A stretch of DNA of 45,414 bases from a virus. The stretch lies in IMG/VR virus record IMGVR_UViG_3300044837_000044, positions 1 through 45,414 of that record; one strand, given 5' to 3'. Position numbers and translations under genes: made by a program. Below the pieces are notes generated by a model. That model searched no databases. It was given only the letters and a program-made list of their open reading frames with translations, and was not told the origin of the DNA. Shown piece after piece: positions 1-7,089 of the stretch. The first letter of the stretch is position 1, and the number at the start of each line of letters is the position of its first letter.

Positions 1-127
1 GTTAAGCTACGGCCGGAATAGGCTGGCCGGATCAGGCCGCCCCCTTACTGTGGCTGGAAAGAGGTTGGGGGGCCCAAGAGCTAAAGCTAAGAGGGCAAGG
101 TTGTAGGGTCTGGCCAATACCCCCCCC
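1..127. repeat. Direct terminal repeat (copy 1 of 2)
   Basis: Bases 1-127 are identical to 45288-45414, and identity stops exactly at 127 (both copies end in a run of eight C). This makes the contig circular with a 45,287-bp unit. The length equals a common maximal k-mer of short-read assemblers, so an assembly overlap from a circular or circularly permuted genome is the simplest reading. A real 127-bp terminal redundancy is possible but less likely. Confidence 0.97.
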
Positions 128-436
128 TCCCCCCAAGCCTGAAAAGCTCAAGTGGAAGTGAGAGATGTTGACCAGACCAAGAGGCGTCTGGCACCCATAC
201 AACGCCTGGGTAGGCTACCCCCCCAGCCAGGACACGAAGGGTTCCTGACTGGCGCACCCGCAACCGCGGAAAGCTCCCCCGTCCTATCGGCTTGCCGGTT
301 ATGACCCCGGGGCTCTGGACGATACGTGTGGTTATGTCCCCTGTGGCAGAATTCTTCCGGCTACTAGCCTCGGAAGGTATCTCATGGGTTCCTTTGCTGA
401 CCACCAAACCCGGGCTATAGTCCCCGAACGACTTCA
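1..436 (-). ncRNA. Candidate large structured non-coding RNA (about 450 nt, runs on into 45275-45287)
   Basis: A GC-rich region without a convincing gene, flanked on the minus strand by a strong promoter (443-471) and an intrinsic terminator (45275-45301), predicting an RNA of about 450 nt. Local hairpins visible by eye: CTTCCG 354-359 with CGGAAG 371-376; AACCG 262-266 with CGGTT 296-300 enclosing AAGC 271-274 with GCTT 290-293; GCCAG 226-230 with CTGGC 249-253; GGGTA 208-212 with TACCC 216-220; CCAGAC 172-177 with GTCTGG 186-191. The loop of the last (182-185) can also pair with 204-207, a possible pseudoknot. A 116-codon minus ORF (87-437, GTG start) overlaps it; its use of ATA, GGG and CGG codons is unlike the phage genes, and it has no ribosome site, though leaderless translation cannot be excluded. 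I do not recognise a known RNA family. Confidence 0.55.
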
Positions 437-442
437 CCTACC

Positions 443-471
443 ATTATCCCATACTCCCTTCCCCATGTCAA
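443..471 (-). promoter_or_regulatory. Sigma-70-type promoter for the ncRNA candidate
   Basis: On the minus strand TTGACA (471-466), a 17-bp spacer and GATAAT (448-443): one of the best consensus matches in the window. Predicted start is near 436, reading leftward through the structured region and away from the terminase block. Confidence 0.75.
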
Positions 472-565
472 TACCCTTAAACTAAAAAGAAAAGACTGTA
501 CGCGGAGCGAGGTTGAGATCTTGTTGAGGTGTTCGGAGTTCGCGAACAAGGAACAGAAATAAACC

Positions 566-594
566 TTGCCGCGGCGGCCCGGCGGCGGTATCAT
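566..594 (+). promoter_or_regulatory. Promoter for the 601 gene and terminase operon
   Basis: TTGCCG (566-571), 17-bp GC-rich spacer and TATCAT (589-594). The expected transcription start falls at or next to the A of the ATG at 601, seven bases after the -10 box, so the first gene may be translated from a leaderless message. The 472-565 stretch upstream holds a CTTGTT/AACAAG hairpin and no gene. Confidence 0.5.
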
Positions 595-600
595 TGAAAT

Positions 601-771
601 ATGGAAAAGATGCAGCGCAGGATTTTGAGAATGGTTGGATGGGTTGAGACCACGGCCGGGCTTTGGGTCCGCAGGCCGATCGCAGCCGCCTACGGCTACG
701 AGGCTCAGTACAAGCTGGAGACGGCCTGGAACCTGTACAACGACCGATTCACGGCCCAGCATTATGCGTAA
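601..771 (+). CDS. Small hypothetical protein, first gene of the terminase operon
   Basis: A 56-residue ORF; an in-frame stop at 595-597 means ATG 601 or ATG 610 must be the start. It has no good ribosome site and sits 7 nt from a -10 box, suggesting a leaderless start. The protein is basic at the N-terminus, then rich in Ala, Tyr and Trp; no domain is recognised. Its stop overlaps the start of the next ORF by 8 bases, the tight packing seen through the rest of this block. Confidence 0.5.
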   Translation: MEKMQRRILRMVGWVETTAGLWVRRPIAAAYGYEAQYKLETAWNLYNDRFTAQHYA

Positions 772-970
772 CTCATTGGACCCCAAGAACCCCGCCTACG
801 CCTGGATGGGCGTTAGGGAGTGCGAGAATACCGTCCTGTTCATCGACAAGCGTGGCGGCCTCGCCTGGGTTCCATACGCGGCGCTGGACAGCCATTTCAA
901 GCGGGAGCTGCCGCGGCATCGGTTCATCGACTGGCATACCCGGCTCTGCAAGAAGGAGTGCTACAAGTGA
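764..970 (+). CDS. Small hypothetical protein
   Basis: A 68-residue ORF from ATG 764; the frame is open further upstream (635) but that part reads as non-coding Arg/Pro/Thr-rich sequence, and 764 overlaps the preceding stop in the coupled style. The C-terminus carries charged and Cys residues (CKKEC). Its TGA overlaps the GTG of the GNAT gene (GTGA), so the two are probably translationally coupled. No family recognised. Confidence 0.55.
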   Translation: MRNSLDPKNPAYAWMGVRECENTVLFIDKRGGLAWVPYAALDSHFKRELPRHRFIDWHTRLCKKECYK

Positions 971-1380
971 AGATCGTTCGCGTCGAACCGAAAGGGGAAA
1001 AAATTGCCCTACTTGACTTCCTTGACCTTTCCACGCTTCCCGGCGACGAGCCTTACGAAAAGGCCGGGGCCGTATGGTGGATCGCTTACGACGGGAAAAT
1101 CCCGGTAGGCTATGCCGGTATTAAGCGCTGGGGCGCGACCATGGCTTTCCTATGCCGGGCCGGTGTCCTGAAGGAATACCGCGGCCGGGGCCTGCATGCT
1201 CGGCTGCTGCGCGTGCGAGAGGCGTGGGCAAAGCGCATAGGACTGAAACACCTTATCACCTACACCGCTCCGTTCAATCTCCAGTCGGCCAACAACCTAA
1301 TCCGAGCTGGCTTCACCCTGTACAAACCCGAAGAAGAGTGGGGCGTGGAACATGCGCTCTATTTCTGGAAGGATGTCTGA
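967..1380 (+). CDS. GNAT-fold acyltransferase; possible Mom-like DNA modification protein
   Basis: 137 residues from GTG 967, preceded by AGAAGGAG eight bases upstream. The centre carries the acetyl-CoA pyrophosphate-binding signature of GNAT enzymes (VLKEYRGRGLHARLL, residues 67-81) and a later SANNLIRAGF segment (107-116), also typical. The substrate cannot be read from the sequence. GNAT-fold proteins beside terminase genes in phages include Mom-type enzymes that modify adenine in DNA; a Com-like zinc protein gene lies 2.6 kb downstream, which is compatible with that role but does not prove it. A plain N-acetyltransferase is the alternative. The stop overlaps the next start (TGATG). Confidence 0.8.
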   Translation: MKIVRVEPKGEKIALLDFLDLSTLPGDEPYEKAGAVWWIAYDGKIPVGYAGIKRWGATMAFLCRAGVLKEYRGRGLHARLLRVREAWAKRIGLKHLITYTAPFNLQSANNLIRAGFTLYKPEEEWGVEHALYFWKDV

Positions 1381-1610
1381 TGGCTGCCAAAGAAGAAGGC
1401 GAGAAGAGGCAAAAGGGATGGTATCGGTACAAGTTGCGTTTCGGAGCGACCCGTACCGGCGGCCATTACGAATGCGAGCTGATGCTACAGAAACGCGGCA
1501 AGACCAATCTCGAAGACTTCCCGCGCGAGGAAGCTGAGAACATCCTGCGGCAGATCGCTAACTACATGGCGAAGAACGCCGACTTTGCGAATCTAACCGA
1601 GGACTTTTAG
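1380..1610 (+). CDS. Small charged hypothetical protein
   Basis: 76 residues, starting at an ATG that shares one base with the GNAT stop and ending in TAG that shares one base with the terminase GTG. Lys/Glu/Arg-rich, with a predicted C-terminal helix (EEAENILRQIANYMAKN). Its position directly before the large terminase is where some phages keep the small terminase, but it is short and shows no DNA-binding motif I can see, so I leave it unnamed. Confidence 0.7.
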   Translation: MAAKEEGEKRQKGWYRYKLRFGATRTGGHYECELMLQKRGKTNLEDFPREEAENILRQIANYMAKNADFANLTEDF

Positions 1611-3199
1611 TGTCTGCCAAGAAAAATCCATCGGTATGGGTTGGCGACTACGAGGAATGGAAAAGAAATCCCTTCCCTGTAGCCGCTCATCTCCTTTTCA
1701 AGGACATGCCGCTTGAAATCTTCATTGAAGACTGGATGACCATTGAATCCACAGAAGAAGAAACCGTAGGCCAACAGGTTCCCTTCGTGCTGTGGCCGAA
1801 GCAGCGCGAGCTGTGCCGATTCATAGAAGGCCGCAAGATAGGATTCATACCCAAGGCTCGCCAGCGTGGCGGGTCAGAGATATTTGCATGCTGGGCCATT
1901 CTGGTAATGCTGCGAGAAATGAAGGCGGAAATCCTGGTGTTCTCCCGCGGCGAGGACGACGCTCGCTATTTTCTTGAGAAGCGCGTCAAGACCAAGTTGA
2001 GCGCGCTCCCGCGTATCGTCAACAACGAGGGGGAAGAATGCGTCATCTGGCCAAAGATCATTCCCGAGACGTTCAAGATCAGTACCGGCTATGGCTCTAC
2101 TATTACGGCTATCTCATCGCACCCGGATGCGGGTTCCGGCCATACCGCCCGCCTAATCATCCTGGACGAAGCCGAAAAAATCGAGGATGCCGCGGCCATT
2201 TGGACCGCTGTAAAGCCTGCCGTAGATCAAAACAAGCGCGGCCAATTATTCGCCCTATCAACGGGCCAAAAGCATGGGACTTGGTTCAAGATTTTCTTGC
2301 GTAAGATCTACGACGGAAAAGTGAAGGGTATCGAATACTTCTTTCTTCCGTGGAACGCTGATCCTACTAAGGACAAGTCATGGTATGACGAGCAGCTCAC
2401 CCAGTTCGATTCCGAAGTGGATATGCGCTGCACTTATCCCTCCGACATCGAAGACATCTTCCTGTCAAAGGAAGGAAAAGTATTTCCGCAGTTCGACAAC
2501 AAAGAAGGTGGTAGGCATGTATTCGACTTCGAGAAAAGATTCAAGCTCAGTGTCCTTTGGGGAATGGATATGTACCTTGCTTATGACCCGGGTTTTGATC
2601 CCCATCCTGCTGCTTTTTTATTGTGCCTTTATGATAGGTATAATGATATACTGTACGTTATGGATGAAATTGTCCTCGTCGGTGTCGAAATCACTGAGAT
2701 GGGCAAAAAGATTAAGAACTTGGTTCAAAGTAAACCTATTCGTCCAAAGAAAGCGGTGGTTGATACTTATGCGAACAGAAAAGGAGGGGCTGGTGGCAAA
2801 ATCACGGAGCGCAAGATTCTTAACGAGGTTACTGGAATCAATTTTGTGGGTGCCAACAAAGCAGATGCGAATGGATCACGTCAACTTGTATCTCGACGCC
2901 TCTCGGATAACAAGATCGTCATCCATCCACGATGCAAAAAAACCCGGTCGCAGATGGAAGATTGGGTATGGGACTCGAACGGGAAGCCGGTAGACGAAGA
3001 GGATGATACCATAGATGATCTTCGTTACATTTGTCAAGTTCTTCCGAACAAGGCCACGAAGATTGCAGAGCCTCCAAAGGATCCGAAGCCGTACTCGGCA
3101 GAGGCCCGCAGGGCTAGAATGAAGGCCCGCACGGAGCGGGAGGCGATGCTGGCGCGTGAATCCGGCGTAAAAGACAACTATTCCTGGCAAGCTGGGTAA
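1610..3199 (+). CDS. terL: Terminase large subunit (packaging ATPase-nuclease)
   Basis: 529 residues, the normal size for TerL. It packages phage DNA into the prohead through the portal and cuts the concatemer. The ATPase half shows a degenerate Walker A (PKARQRGGSE, 81-90), Walker B with catalytic acid (LIILDEAEK, 182-190) and a coupling motif ALSTG (215-219). The nuclease half has the RNase H-like acidic residues: D326 in YDPG, D385 in VVDTY and D469/D470 in DDTIDDLRY. The GTG start overlaps the previous stop by one base, which fixes it. Downstream is an exonuclease-like gene with its own AAGGAG site. Confidence 0.95.
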   Translation: MSAKKNPSVWVGDYEEWKRNPFPVAAHLLFKDMPLEIFIEDWMTIESTEEETVGQQVPFVLWPKQRELCRFIEGRKIGFIPKARQRGGSEIFACWAILVMLREMKAEILVFSRGEDDARYFLEKRVKTKLSALPRIVNNEGEECVIWPKIIPETFKISTGYGSTITAISSHPDAGSGHTARLIILDEAEKIEDAAAIWTAVKPAVDQNKRGQLFALSTGQKHGTWFKIFLRKIYDGKVKGIEYFFLPWNADPTKDKSWYDEQLTQFDSEVDMRCTYPSDIEDIFLSKEGKVFPQFDNKEGGRHVFDFEKRFKLSVLWGMDMYLAYDPGFDPHPAAFLLCLYDRYNDILYVMDEIVLVGVEITEMGKKIKNLVQSKPIRPKKAVVDTYANRKGGAGGKITERKILNEVTGINFVGANKADANGSRQLVSRRLSDNKIVIHPRCKKTRSQMEDWVWDSNGKPVDEEDDTIDDLRYICQVLPNKATKIAEPPKDPKPYSAEARRARMKARTEREAMLARESGVKDNYSWQAG

Positions 3200-3208
3200 G
3201 GAGAGCTT

Positions 3209-3682
3209 ATGAATTACTTTTTTGACTGCGAATTCAACGAACAAGGTGGCCAGATCGACCTGATCTCCATCGCAATAGTGAATGAAATGGACCGTAGCAT
3301 GTGCGTTACGTCCTCGGAATTCGACCTGGAGGCCGCGAAAGCGAAGCCTTGGCTGGTCGAAAACGTCCTGGCGCAGCTCCCGCCCCGGGAATTATGGAAG
3401 ACCCGTAAGGAAATCGTGCTGGAAATCGTCAAATTCGTAGGCGCTGACCCAAAACCCCGCTTCTGGGCATGGTTCGGGGCCTACGATTGGGTGCTTTTCT
3501 GCCAATTATTCGGCGGAATGCTAAATATACCCAAGAAATGGCCTCAATACGTCCTGGATCTCAAGCAGGAACACGTCCTAGCCGGTTCCCCGGTCCTCCC
3601 GCGGCAGATGGATGGCCAGCATGACGCCCTGGAGGATGCTAAGTGGAATAAAGTGGTGCATGAAATTTTGATGGGAAAGTAG
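3209..3682 (+). CDS. Rv2179c-like 3'-5' exoribonuclease (DEDD family)
   Basis: 157 residues, start set by TAAGGAG seven bases upstream. The N-terminus MNYFFDCEFNEQGG supplies the D-x-E of motif I, the middle AWFGAYDWVLFCQLFGG matches motif II, and HDALEDAKWN near the C-terminus matches motif III of the DEDD nuclease fold, in the arrangement of the compact Rv2179c-type exoribonucleases. It probably trims RNA or DNA ends; why it sits beside the terminase is not clear. Its gene is followed by a fresh promoter at 3683. Confidence 0.8.
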   Translation: MNYFFDCEFNEQGGQIDLISIAIVNEMDRSMCVTSSEFDLEAAKAKPWLVENVLAQLPPRELWKTRKEIVLEIVKFVGADPKPRFWAWFGAYDWVLFCQLFGGMLNIPKKWPQYVLDLKQEHVLAGSPVLPRQMDGQHDALEDAKWNKVVHEILMGK

Positions 3683-3711
3683 TTGACTCTCTCCTGCGGC
3701 CCTGATATAAT
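3683..3711 (+). promoter_or_regulatory. Sigma-70-type promoter
   Basis: TTGACT (3683-3688), 17-bp spacer, perfect TATAAT (3706-3711). It lies directly after the exonuclease stop and would start a message about 10 bases before the AGGAGG of the 3729 gene. Confidence 0.85.
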
Positions 3712-3728
3712 GGTTCGCAGGAGGATCT

Positions 3729-3887
3729 ATGAAATCCATTAAGAATATAGGTATAGTTGAGAAAATATTGAACCACTTTGGCTATTACAAGCCGGTGGTG
3801 AAGAAAACCCGCAAAGTGCGCACACCGCGCGCCATAAATGTCGAACAAGGTAATTCCGTACCCCCAGTCGAACCATTGTCCCCTTGA
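3729..3887 (+). CDS. Small basic hypothetical protein
   Basis: 52 residues with a perfect AGGAGG (3719-3724) four bases before the ATG, under its own promoter. Lys/Arg-rich centre (KKTRKVRTPRA) and Pro-rich tail. The -35 box of the next promoter overlaps its stop codon. Strong promoter plus strong ribosome site suggest an abundant small protein; no family recognised. Confidence 0.7.
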   Translation: MKSIKNIGIVEKILNHFGYYKPVVKKTRKVRTPRAINVEQGNSVPPVEPLSP

Positions 3888-3912
3888 CTTAATCCCGTCT
3901 TTCCGGGATAAT
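3884..3912 (+). promoter_or_regulatory. Sigma-70-type promoter
   Basis: TTGACT (3884-3889), 17-bp spacer, GATAAT (3907-3912), a second copy of the same promoter type 201 bp after the first. It reads into the Com-like gene at 3953. Confidence 0.8.
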
Positions 3913-3952
3913 GGAGATCTAGCTCCATATCCACAGAAGAAGGACGGCGGAG

Positions 3953-4177
3953 ATGTCAAAAAAATCGTTAGAAATCAGATGCCCCAAAGTCCATAGCCCA
4001 AAAGGACGGGAAATCAAGTGCGGCCGGTTCCTAGTGCAGATCTCGGATGACGAAATCCGAGTTCGGTGCCCGAAATGCGGGACGCTCTACTCGATAGTTC
4101 GGGATGAAGCCACTGGCAAGCTGCGGTGGTCAGAGATTCCCGAAACGTCGGCGCTGATTTCGAAGAAAGCAGAGTAG
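3953..4177 (+). CDS. Com-like zinc-binding protein
   Basis: 74 residues with four cysteines (C10, C23, C39, C42) in a zinc-ribbon layout. The stretch EIRC, then CGRFLVQISDDEIRVRCPKCG, resembles the Com protein of phage Mu, a small zinc protein that binds mom mRNA and allows its translation; here the first Cys pair is split by about 12 residues instead of two. A general zinc ribbon is the alternative. It has its own promoter at 3884. With the GNAT gene at 967 it may form a com/mom-like pair, though the order and distance differ from Mu. Confidence 0.6.
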   Translation: MSKKSLEIRCPKVHSPKGREIKCGRFLVQISDDEIRVRCPKCGTLYSIVRDEATGKLRWSEIPETSALISKKAE

Positions 4178-4181
4178 AATC

Positions 4182-4412
4182 ATGGCAACCCAGCAAAGCA
4201 CCTCTTATCCCTTCATCTGCGGCGTGGCAGGCGAACGTGGCGGTCACACCGTCAATCCCGCCATCGACCCGGCGCTGTTCGTGGCCCCCACGGCGAACTT
4301 CACCGCGTTCATGCAGTCGGCCTCCATCGGAATCGGCTACGCCCCCGGCGGCAAGCTGATCCAGAAGTTCAACGGCGTGCAGTACGCAATGCCGGTGTTC
4401 AAGAACGCCTAA
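4182..4412 (+). CDS. Small hypothetical protein, possibly virion-associated
   Basis: 76 residues, mildly hydrophobic, rich in Gly, Ala, Pro and Phe, starting 4 bases after the previous stop with only a weak ribosome site. No motif recognised. Codon use is strongly GC-ending like the capsid genes. Sits between the Com-like gene and a charged 132-residue gene. Confidence 0.6.
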   Translation: MATQQSTSYPFICGVAGERGGHTVNPAIDPALFVAPTANFTAFMQSASIGIGYAPGGKLIQKFNGVQYAMPVFKNA

Positions 4413-4415
4413 CCT

Positions 4416-4814
4416 ATGGAAGAGATCCGCAAGCTGCAAGGCACGGGGGTCTCTTCCCTCTTATATTTTGGCTTGACTCTTCCTCCCGGACATGAGATGC
4501 TGGGATTCGAGGACGAGAACGGCGTCTTTTATTCGGTAGAACAACTCAAAGCCATCGAATGGCAGGAGAACAAAATGGAAAGTTGCCAAAAGGCAGTAAA
4601 CAGCCTCGAACAAGCAATCGCCGGAATAGGCCAGATTGCTAAAAATCCGGATCGCGTTATCAAGCGTATGTACCGCCTCGGAGATATGACTATTGCCATC
4701 GGAAGCGATGATACCGTTTGGTATCTGTCCGAAGGCGACCGCATTGTGGGCCCTTCGCATTGGAAGAAGATGCGTGATATGGCCTGCCCCGGACTTCCGC
4801 AGGGGGATTTCTAA
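4416..4814 (+). CDS. Hypothetical protein
   Basis: 132 residues. A central helix (MESCQKAVNSLEQAIAGIG) is followed by a beta-rich half with many Gly, Asp and Trp residues (IAIGSDDTVWYLSEGDRIVG). I do not recognise a family. The TAA shares one base with the ATG of the first glycosyltransferase (TAATG), so it is coupled to that gene. Confidence 0.65.
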   Translation: MEEIRKLQGTGVSSLLYFGLTLPPGHEMLGFEDENGVFYSVEQLKAIEWQENKMESCQKAVNSLEQAIAGIGQIAKNPDRVIKRMYRLGDMTIAIGSDDTVWYLSEGDRIVGPSHWKKMRDMACPGLPQGDF

Positions 4815-5791
4815 TGTTGTCCGTCGTCGCCATCTGTAAAAATGAACTCTCGAACGTCGACGGTTTTATCTCGTCCTGGTCTGACGTGGCTGACGAAATA
4901 ATCATCGTGGATACTGGTTCCAAAGACGGAACCCTTGCGGCCTTGCGCGCCAATGAAAATTATAGCACGAAATTACGAGTTTACGAGATGGAGTGGGTTC
5001 AGGACTTCTCCGCTGCCCGAAATTATGCCGCCTCCAATGCGCTCGGAACCTGGATTCTCTGGGCTGACATGGATGACCGTGTTCACGTCGGTTCCATCCC
5101 CCGCATCCGCGAGCTGGTTCGCACGCGCGACTGCGCCTACGCTTTCCAGGTTGCTTCCGACGTCGGCAACGGAGGGTGGCATCGCTTCATGCAGGTTCGC
5201 ATGTATCCGAACCGTCCCTCCGTTAAGTTCCGAAACGTCGTCCATGAAACCCTGGACGTCTCCCTGAAGCTGGCCGATCTGCCGGTGTACAAGGAACCAG
5301 AAATCATGATTGCGCATCTCGGCTATGCCGACGAGAACGTGAAGAAACATAAGGCCATCCGGAATCTCGATCTCCTGCTGCACAATAGCGATCCGACCAC
5401 GGCCGACCAGTTCGCACAAGTCGGTGACGCCCTTTACGTCCTCGGAAAGTTCTCCGTGGGCATCGGCTATTACGAGCAGGCTGTGCGCCTGGGCGGTGAA
5501 GGTGCCGAGGAAGTCTTGGCCGAGAAACTGATCGTCGGATACCTGATGCTCGGAGCATTGGACAAGGCGAAGAAGGTTATCCATAAGCTGGACAAGTATT
5601 CCATCGCCGCCAACTACTGGCTCGGTGAAATCTTGCGAGCGGAAGGCATGCTCGCCAAGGCCAAGATGCACTTCGAGCGTGCCATCACGGGAACCCGGCA
5701 TCTGGACGTCCGCGAATGCAACGGCGATACCATGATCCTAAACTCGAAAGACCGTCTGAAGGAATTGGAGGCGTTATGCGTCCTCGCCTAA
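4814..5791 (+). CDS. Family 2 glycosyltransferase with helical-repeat tail (paralog 1)
   Basis: 325 residues. The N-terminal GT-A domain begins with VVAICKNE and the nucleotide-binding VDTGSKDGT (32-40), followed by the metal-binding D-x-D-type motif ADMDDR (84-89). The C-terminal 130 residues are helical and resemble TPR units. It should transfer a sugar from a nucleotide-sugar to an unknown acceptor, perhaps a virion protein, DNA, or host surface glycan. Placement between terminase and portal is unusual. It overlaps its paralog by 16 bases. Confidence 0.88.
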   Translation: MLSVVAICKNELSNVDGFISSWSDVADEIIIVDTGSKDGTLAALRANENYSTKLRVYEMEWVQDFSAARNYAASNALGTWILWADMDDRVHVGSIPRIRELVRTRDCAYAFQVASDVGNGGWHRFMQVRMYPNRPSVKFRNVVHETLDVSLKLADLPVYKEPEIMIAHLGYADENVKKHKAIRNLDLLLHNSDPTTADQFAQVGDALYVLGKFSVGIGYYEQAVRLGGEGAEEVLAEKLIVGYLMLGALDKAKKVIHKLDKYSIAANYWLGEILRAEGMLAKAKMHFERAITGTRHLDVRECNGDTMILNSKDRLKELEALCVLA

Positions 5792-6945
5792 GCGTCATCT
5801 CCATCTGCAAAGACGAAAAGCACAACCTGATCAAGTTCCTGTCCTCGGTCGGACTCGTCGCTGACGAGATCGTGATCGTGGACACTGGCTCCAAGGACGG
5901 CACTCCTGCGGCGCTGAAGAAGCTCGGGTTCTCCGAGAAGGGCCGCGGGCAACTGAAGCTGCGCCATTTCAAGTGGAACAACAACTTCTCCGACGCGCGC
6001 AACTTCTCGCTGCGCCATGCGACCGGCGAGTGGGTTCTCTGGATGGACTTAGACGATAGGCTTTCCGCCAGCGCCCCGCAGTACATCAACGCCCTGAAGA
6101 AGCACGATCCAATACAGGATACGAACAGCCATATCTACCCCAACTTGGCCGGGGAAGAAAAGCGCGCTTCCGCTTTCGGATTCCAGATTGCTTCGCAGAC
6201 CGAAGAGGAAGGCGCTTACGTTCGATTTATCCAGGCGCGCATGTTTCCGAACATCCGCGGAATCTCCTGGCGCAAGCCGATTCACGAATCGCTGCACGAA
6301 TCGCTGGCCGTGAAAAACGTCAACCTCGTTCCGATTCCCGAATGCGTGATCATCCATCTCGGCTACGCTGACCCGATGCTGAAGCAGCACAAGGCAATGC
6401 GCAATGCGAAGATCCTGGAGTCCTTTCACGAAGAATCCTACGAGCGCTTCTACCAGCTCGGAGACGCCTACTTCGCCATGGGAACCTACGATCTCGGCGT
6501 CATCAACTACTACCGCGCCCGCTCCTTGGCGGTCACGGACCTACAGAAAAACTCGGCCACGGAGCGTATCATCCTGGGCCGCTGCTGCATGGGCGAAATG
6601 CCTATCGCGCGTGAAGAGTATACGATGCTGCCGAGCGGCGTTCCGGAGCAGATGTTCTGGGAAGCCGAGTTTGCTTACATCGACAAGGACTACGACAAGG
6701 CTGGGCCGATCTACGAAGCCATTCTGGAAATCAAATACGAACCGCAGAGCATGAACAGCTACCTGGATGCCTACAAGGCCCGCGCCATCCAAGTTCTGAC
6801 CGCGATGCAGGAAAAATTCAACAAAGAAAGCGAGGCTGCCCATGAAGAAGGGAGTATTCGGACCGAAGGAAATGCCGTTGGACTCAGTGAGGGGAACCAA
6901 ACCTCCGAAACCGCAGAAGCGGGATCCGGAAGTAAGGATCCGTAA
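5776..6945 (+). CDS. Family 2 glycosyltransferase with helical-repeat tail (paralog 2)
   Basis: 389 residues from ATG 5776, chosen because GGAGG lies just upstream and residues 5-43 then align with paralog 1 from its first residues. It has VDTGSKDGT (35-43) and MDLDDR (90-95), then a TPR-like helical tail and a disordered Ser/Glu/Gly-rich C-terminus. The last 104 bases overlap another ORF in a different frame (6842). The pair looks like a tandem duplication with divergence; two enzymes acting in sequence on one glycan are possible. Confidence 0.88.
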   Translation: MRPRLSVISICKDEKHNLIKFLSSVGLVADEIVIVDTGSKDGTPAALKKLGFSEKGRGQLKLRHFKWNNNFSDARNFSLRHATGEWVLWMDLDDRLSASAPQYINALKKHDPIQDTNSHIYPNLAGEEKRASAFGFQIASQTEEEGAYVRFIQARMFPNIRGISWRKPIHESLHESLAVKNVNLVPIPECVIIHLGYADPMLKQHKAMRNAKILESFHEESYERFYQLGDAYFAMGTYDLGVINYYRARSLAVTDLQKNSATERIILGRCCMGEMPIAREEYTMLPSGVPEQMFWEAEFAYIDKDYDKAGPIYEAILEIKYEPQSMNSYLDAYKARAIQVLTAMQEKFNKESEAAHEEGSIRTEGNAVGLSEGNQTSETAEAGSGSKDP

Positions 6946-7087
6946 AATCAACGGGGGCTATCTCGTTTCTTGCTCGCCCGATACCATGGACGAGTACAAG
7001 GACGCAGACCACGCCAAGGAAACACTGGAGGCTGCCCTGGAGACCGCCAAGGAACATTTGGAAGGCAAGAAAGAGAAGAAGGATTAA
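6842..7087 (+). CDS. Small hypothetical protein nested over the glycosyltransferase end
   Basis: 81 residues from ATG 6842, overlapping the end of the second glycosyltransferase in another frame and ending 2 bases before the portal start. The C-terminal half (VRIRKINGGYLVSCSPDT, then a charged Lys/Glu helix) looks like a real protein and has no rival frame after 6945, so a gene here is likely even if the exact start is uncertain. Role unknown. Confidence 0.65.
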   Translation: MKKGVFGPKEMPLDSVRGTKPPKPQKRDPEVRIRKINGGYLVSCSPDTMDEYKDADHAKETLEAALETAKEHLEGKKEKKD

Positions 7088-7089
7088 TC

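Noticed and set aside
1-127. True phage terminal redundancy
   Set aside because: The exact length of 127 is better explained as a k-mer overlap of a circular assembly; kept as a repeat, not as physical ends.
415-786. 123-codon minus-strand ORF over the start of the terminase operon
   Set aside because: Overlaps two coupled plus-strand small genes and two promoters, with no start signal and a non-protein-like composition.
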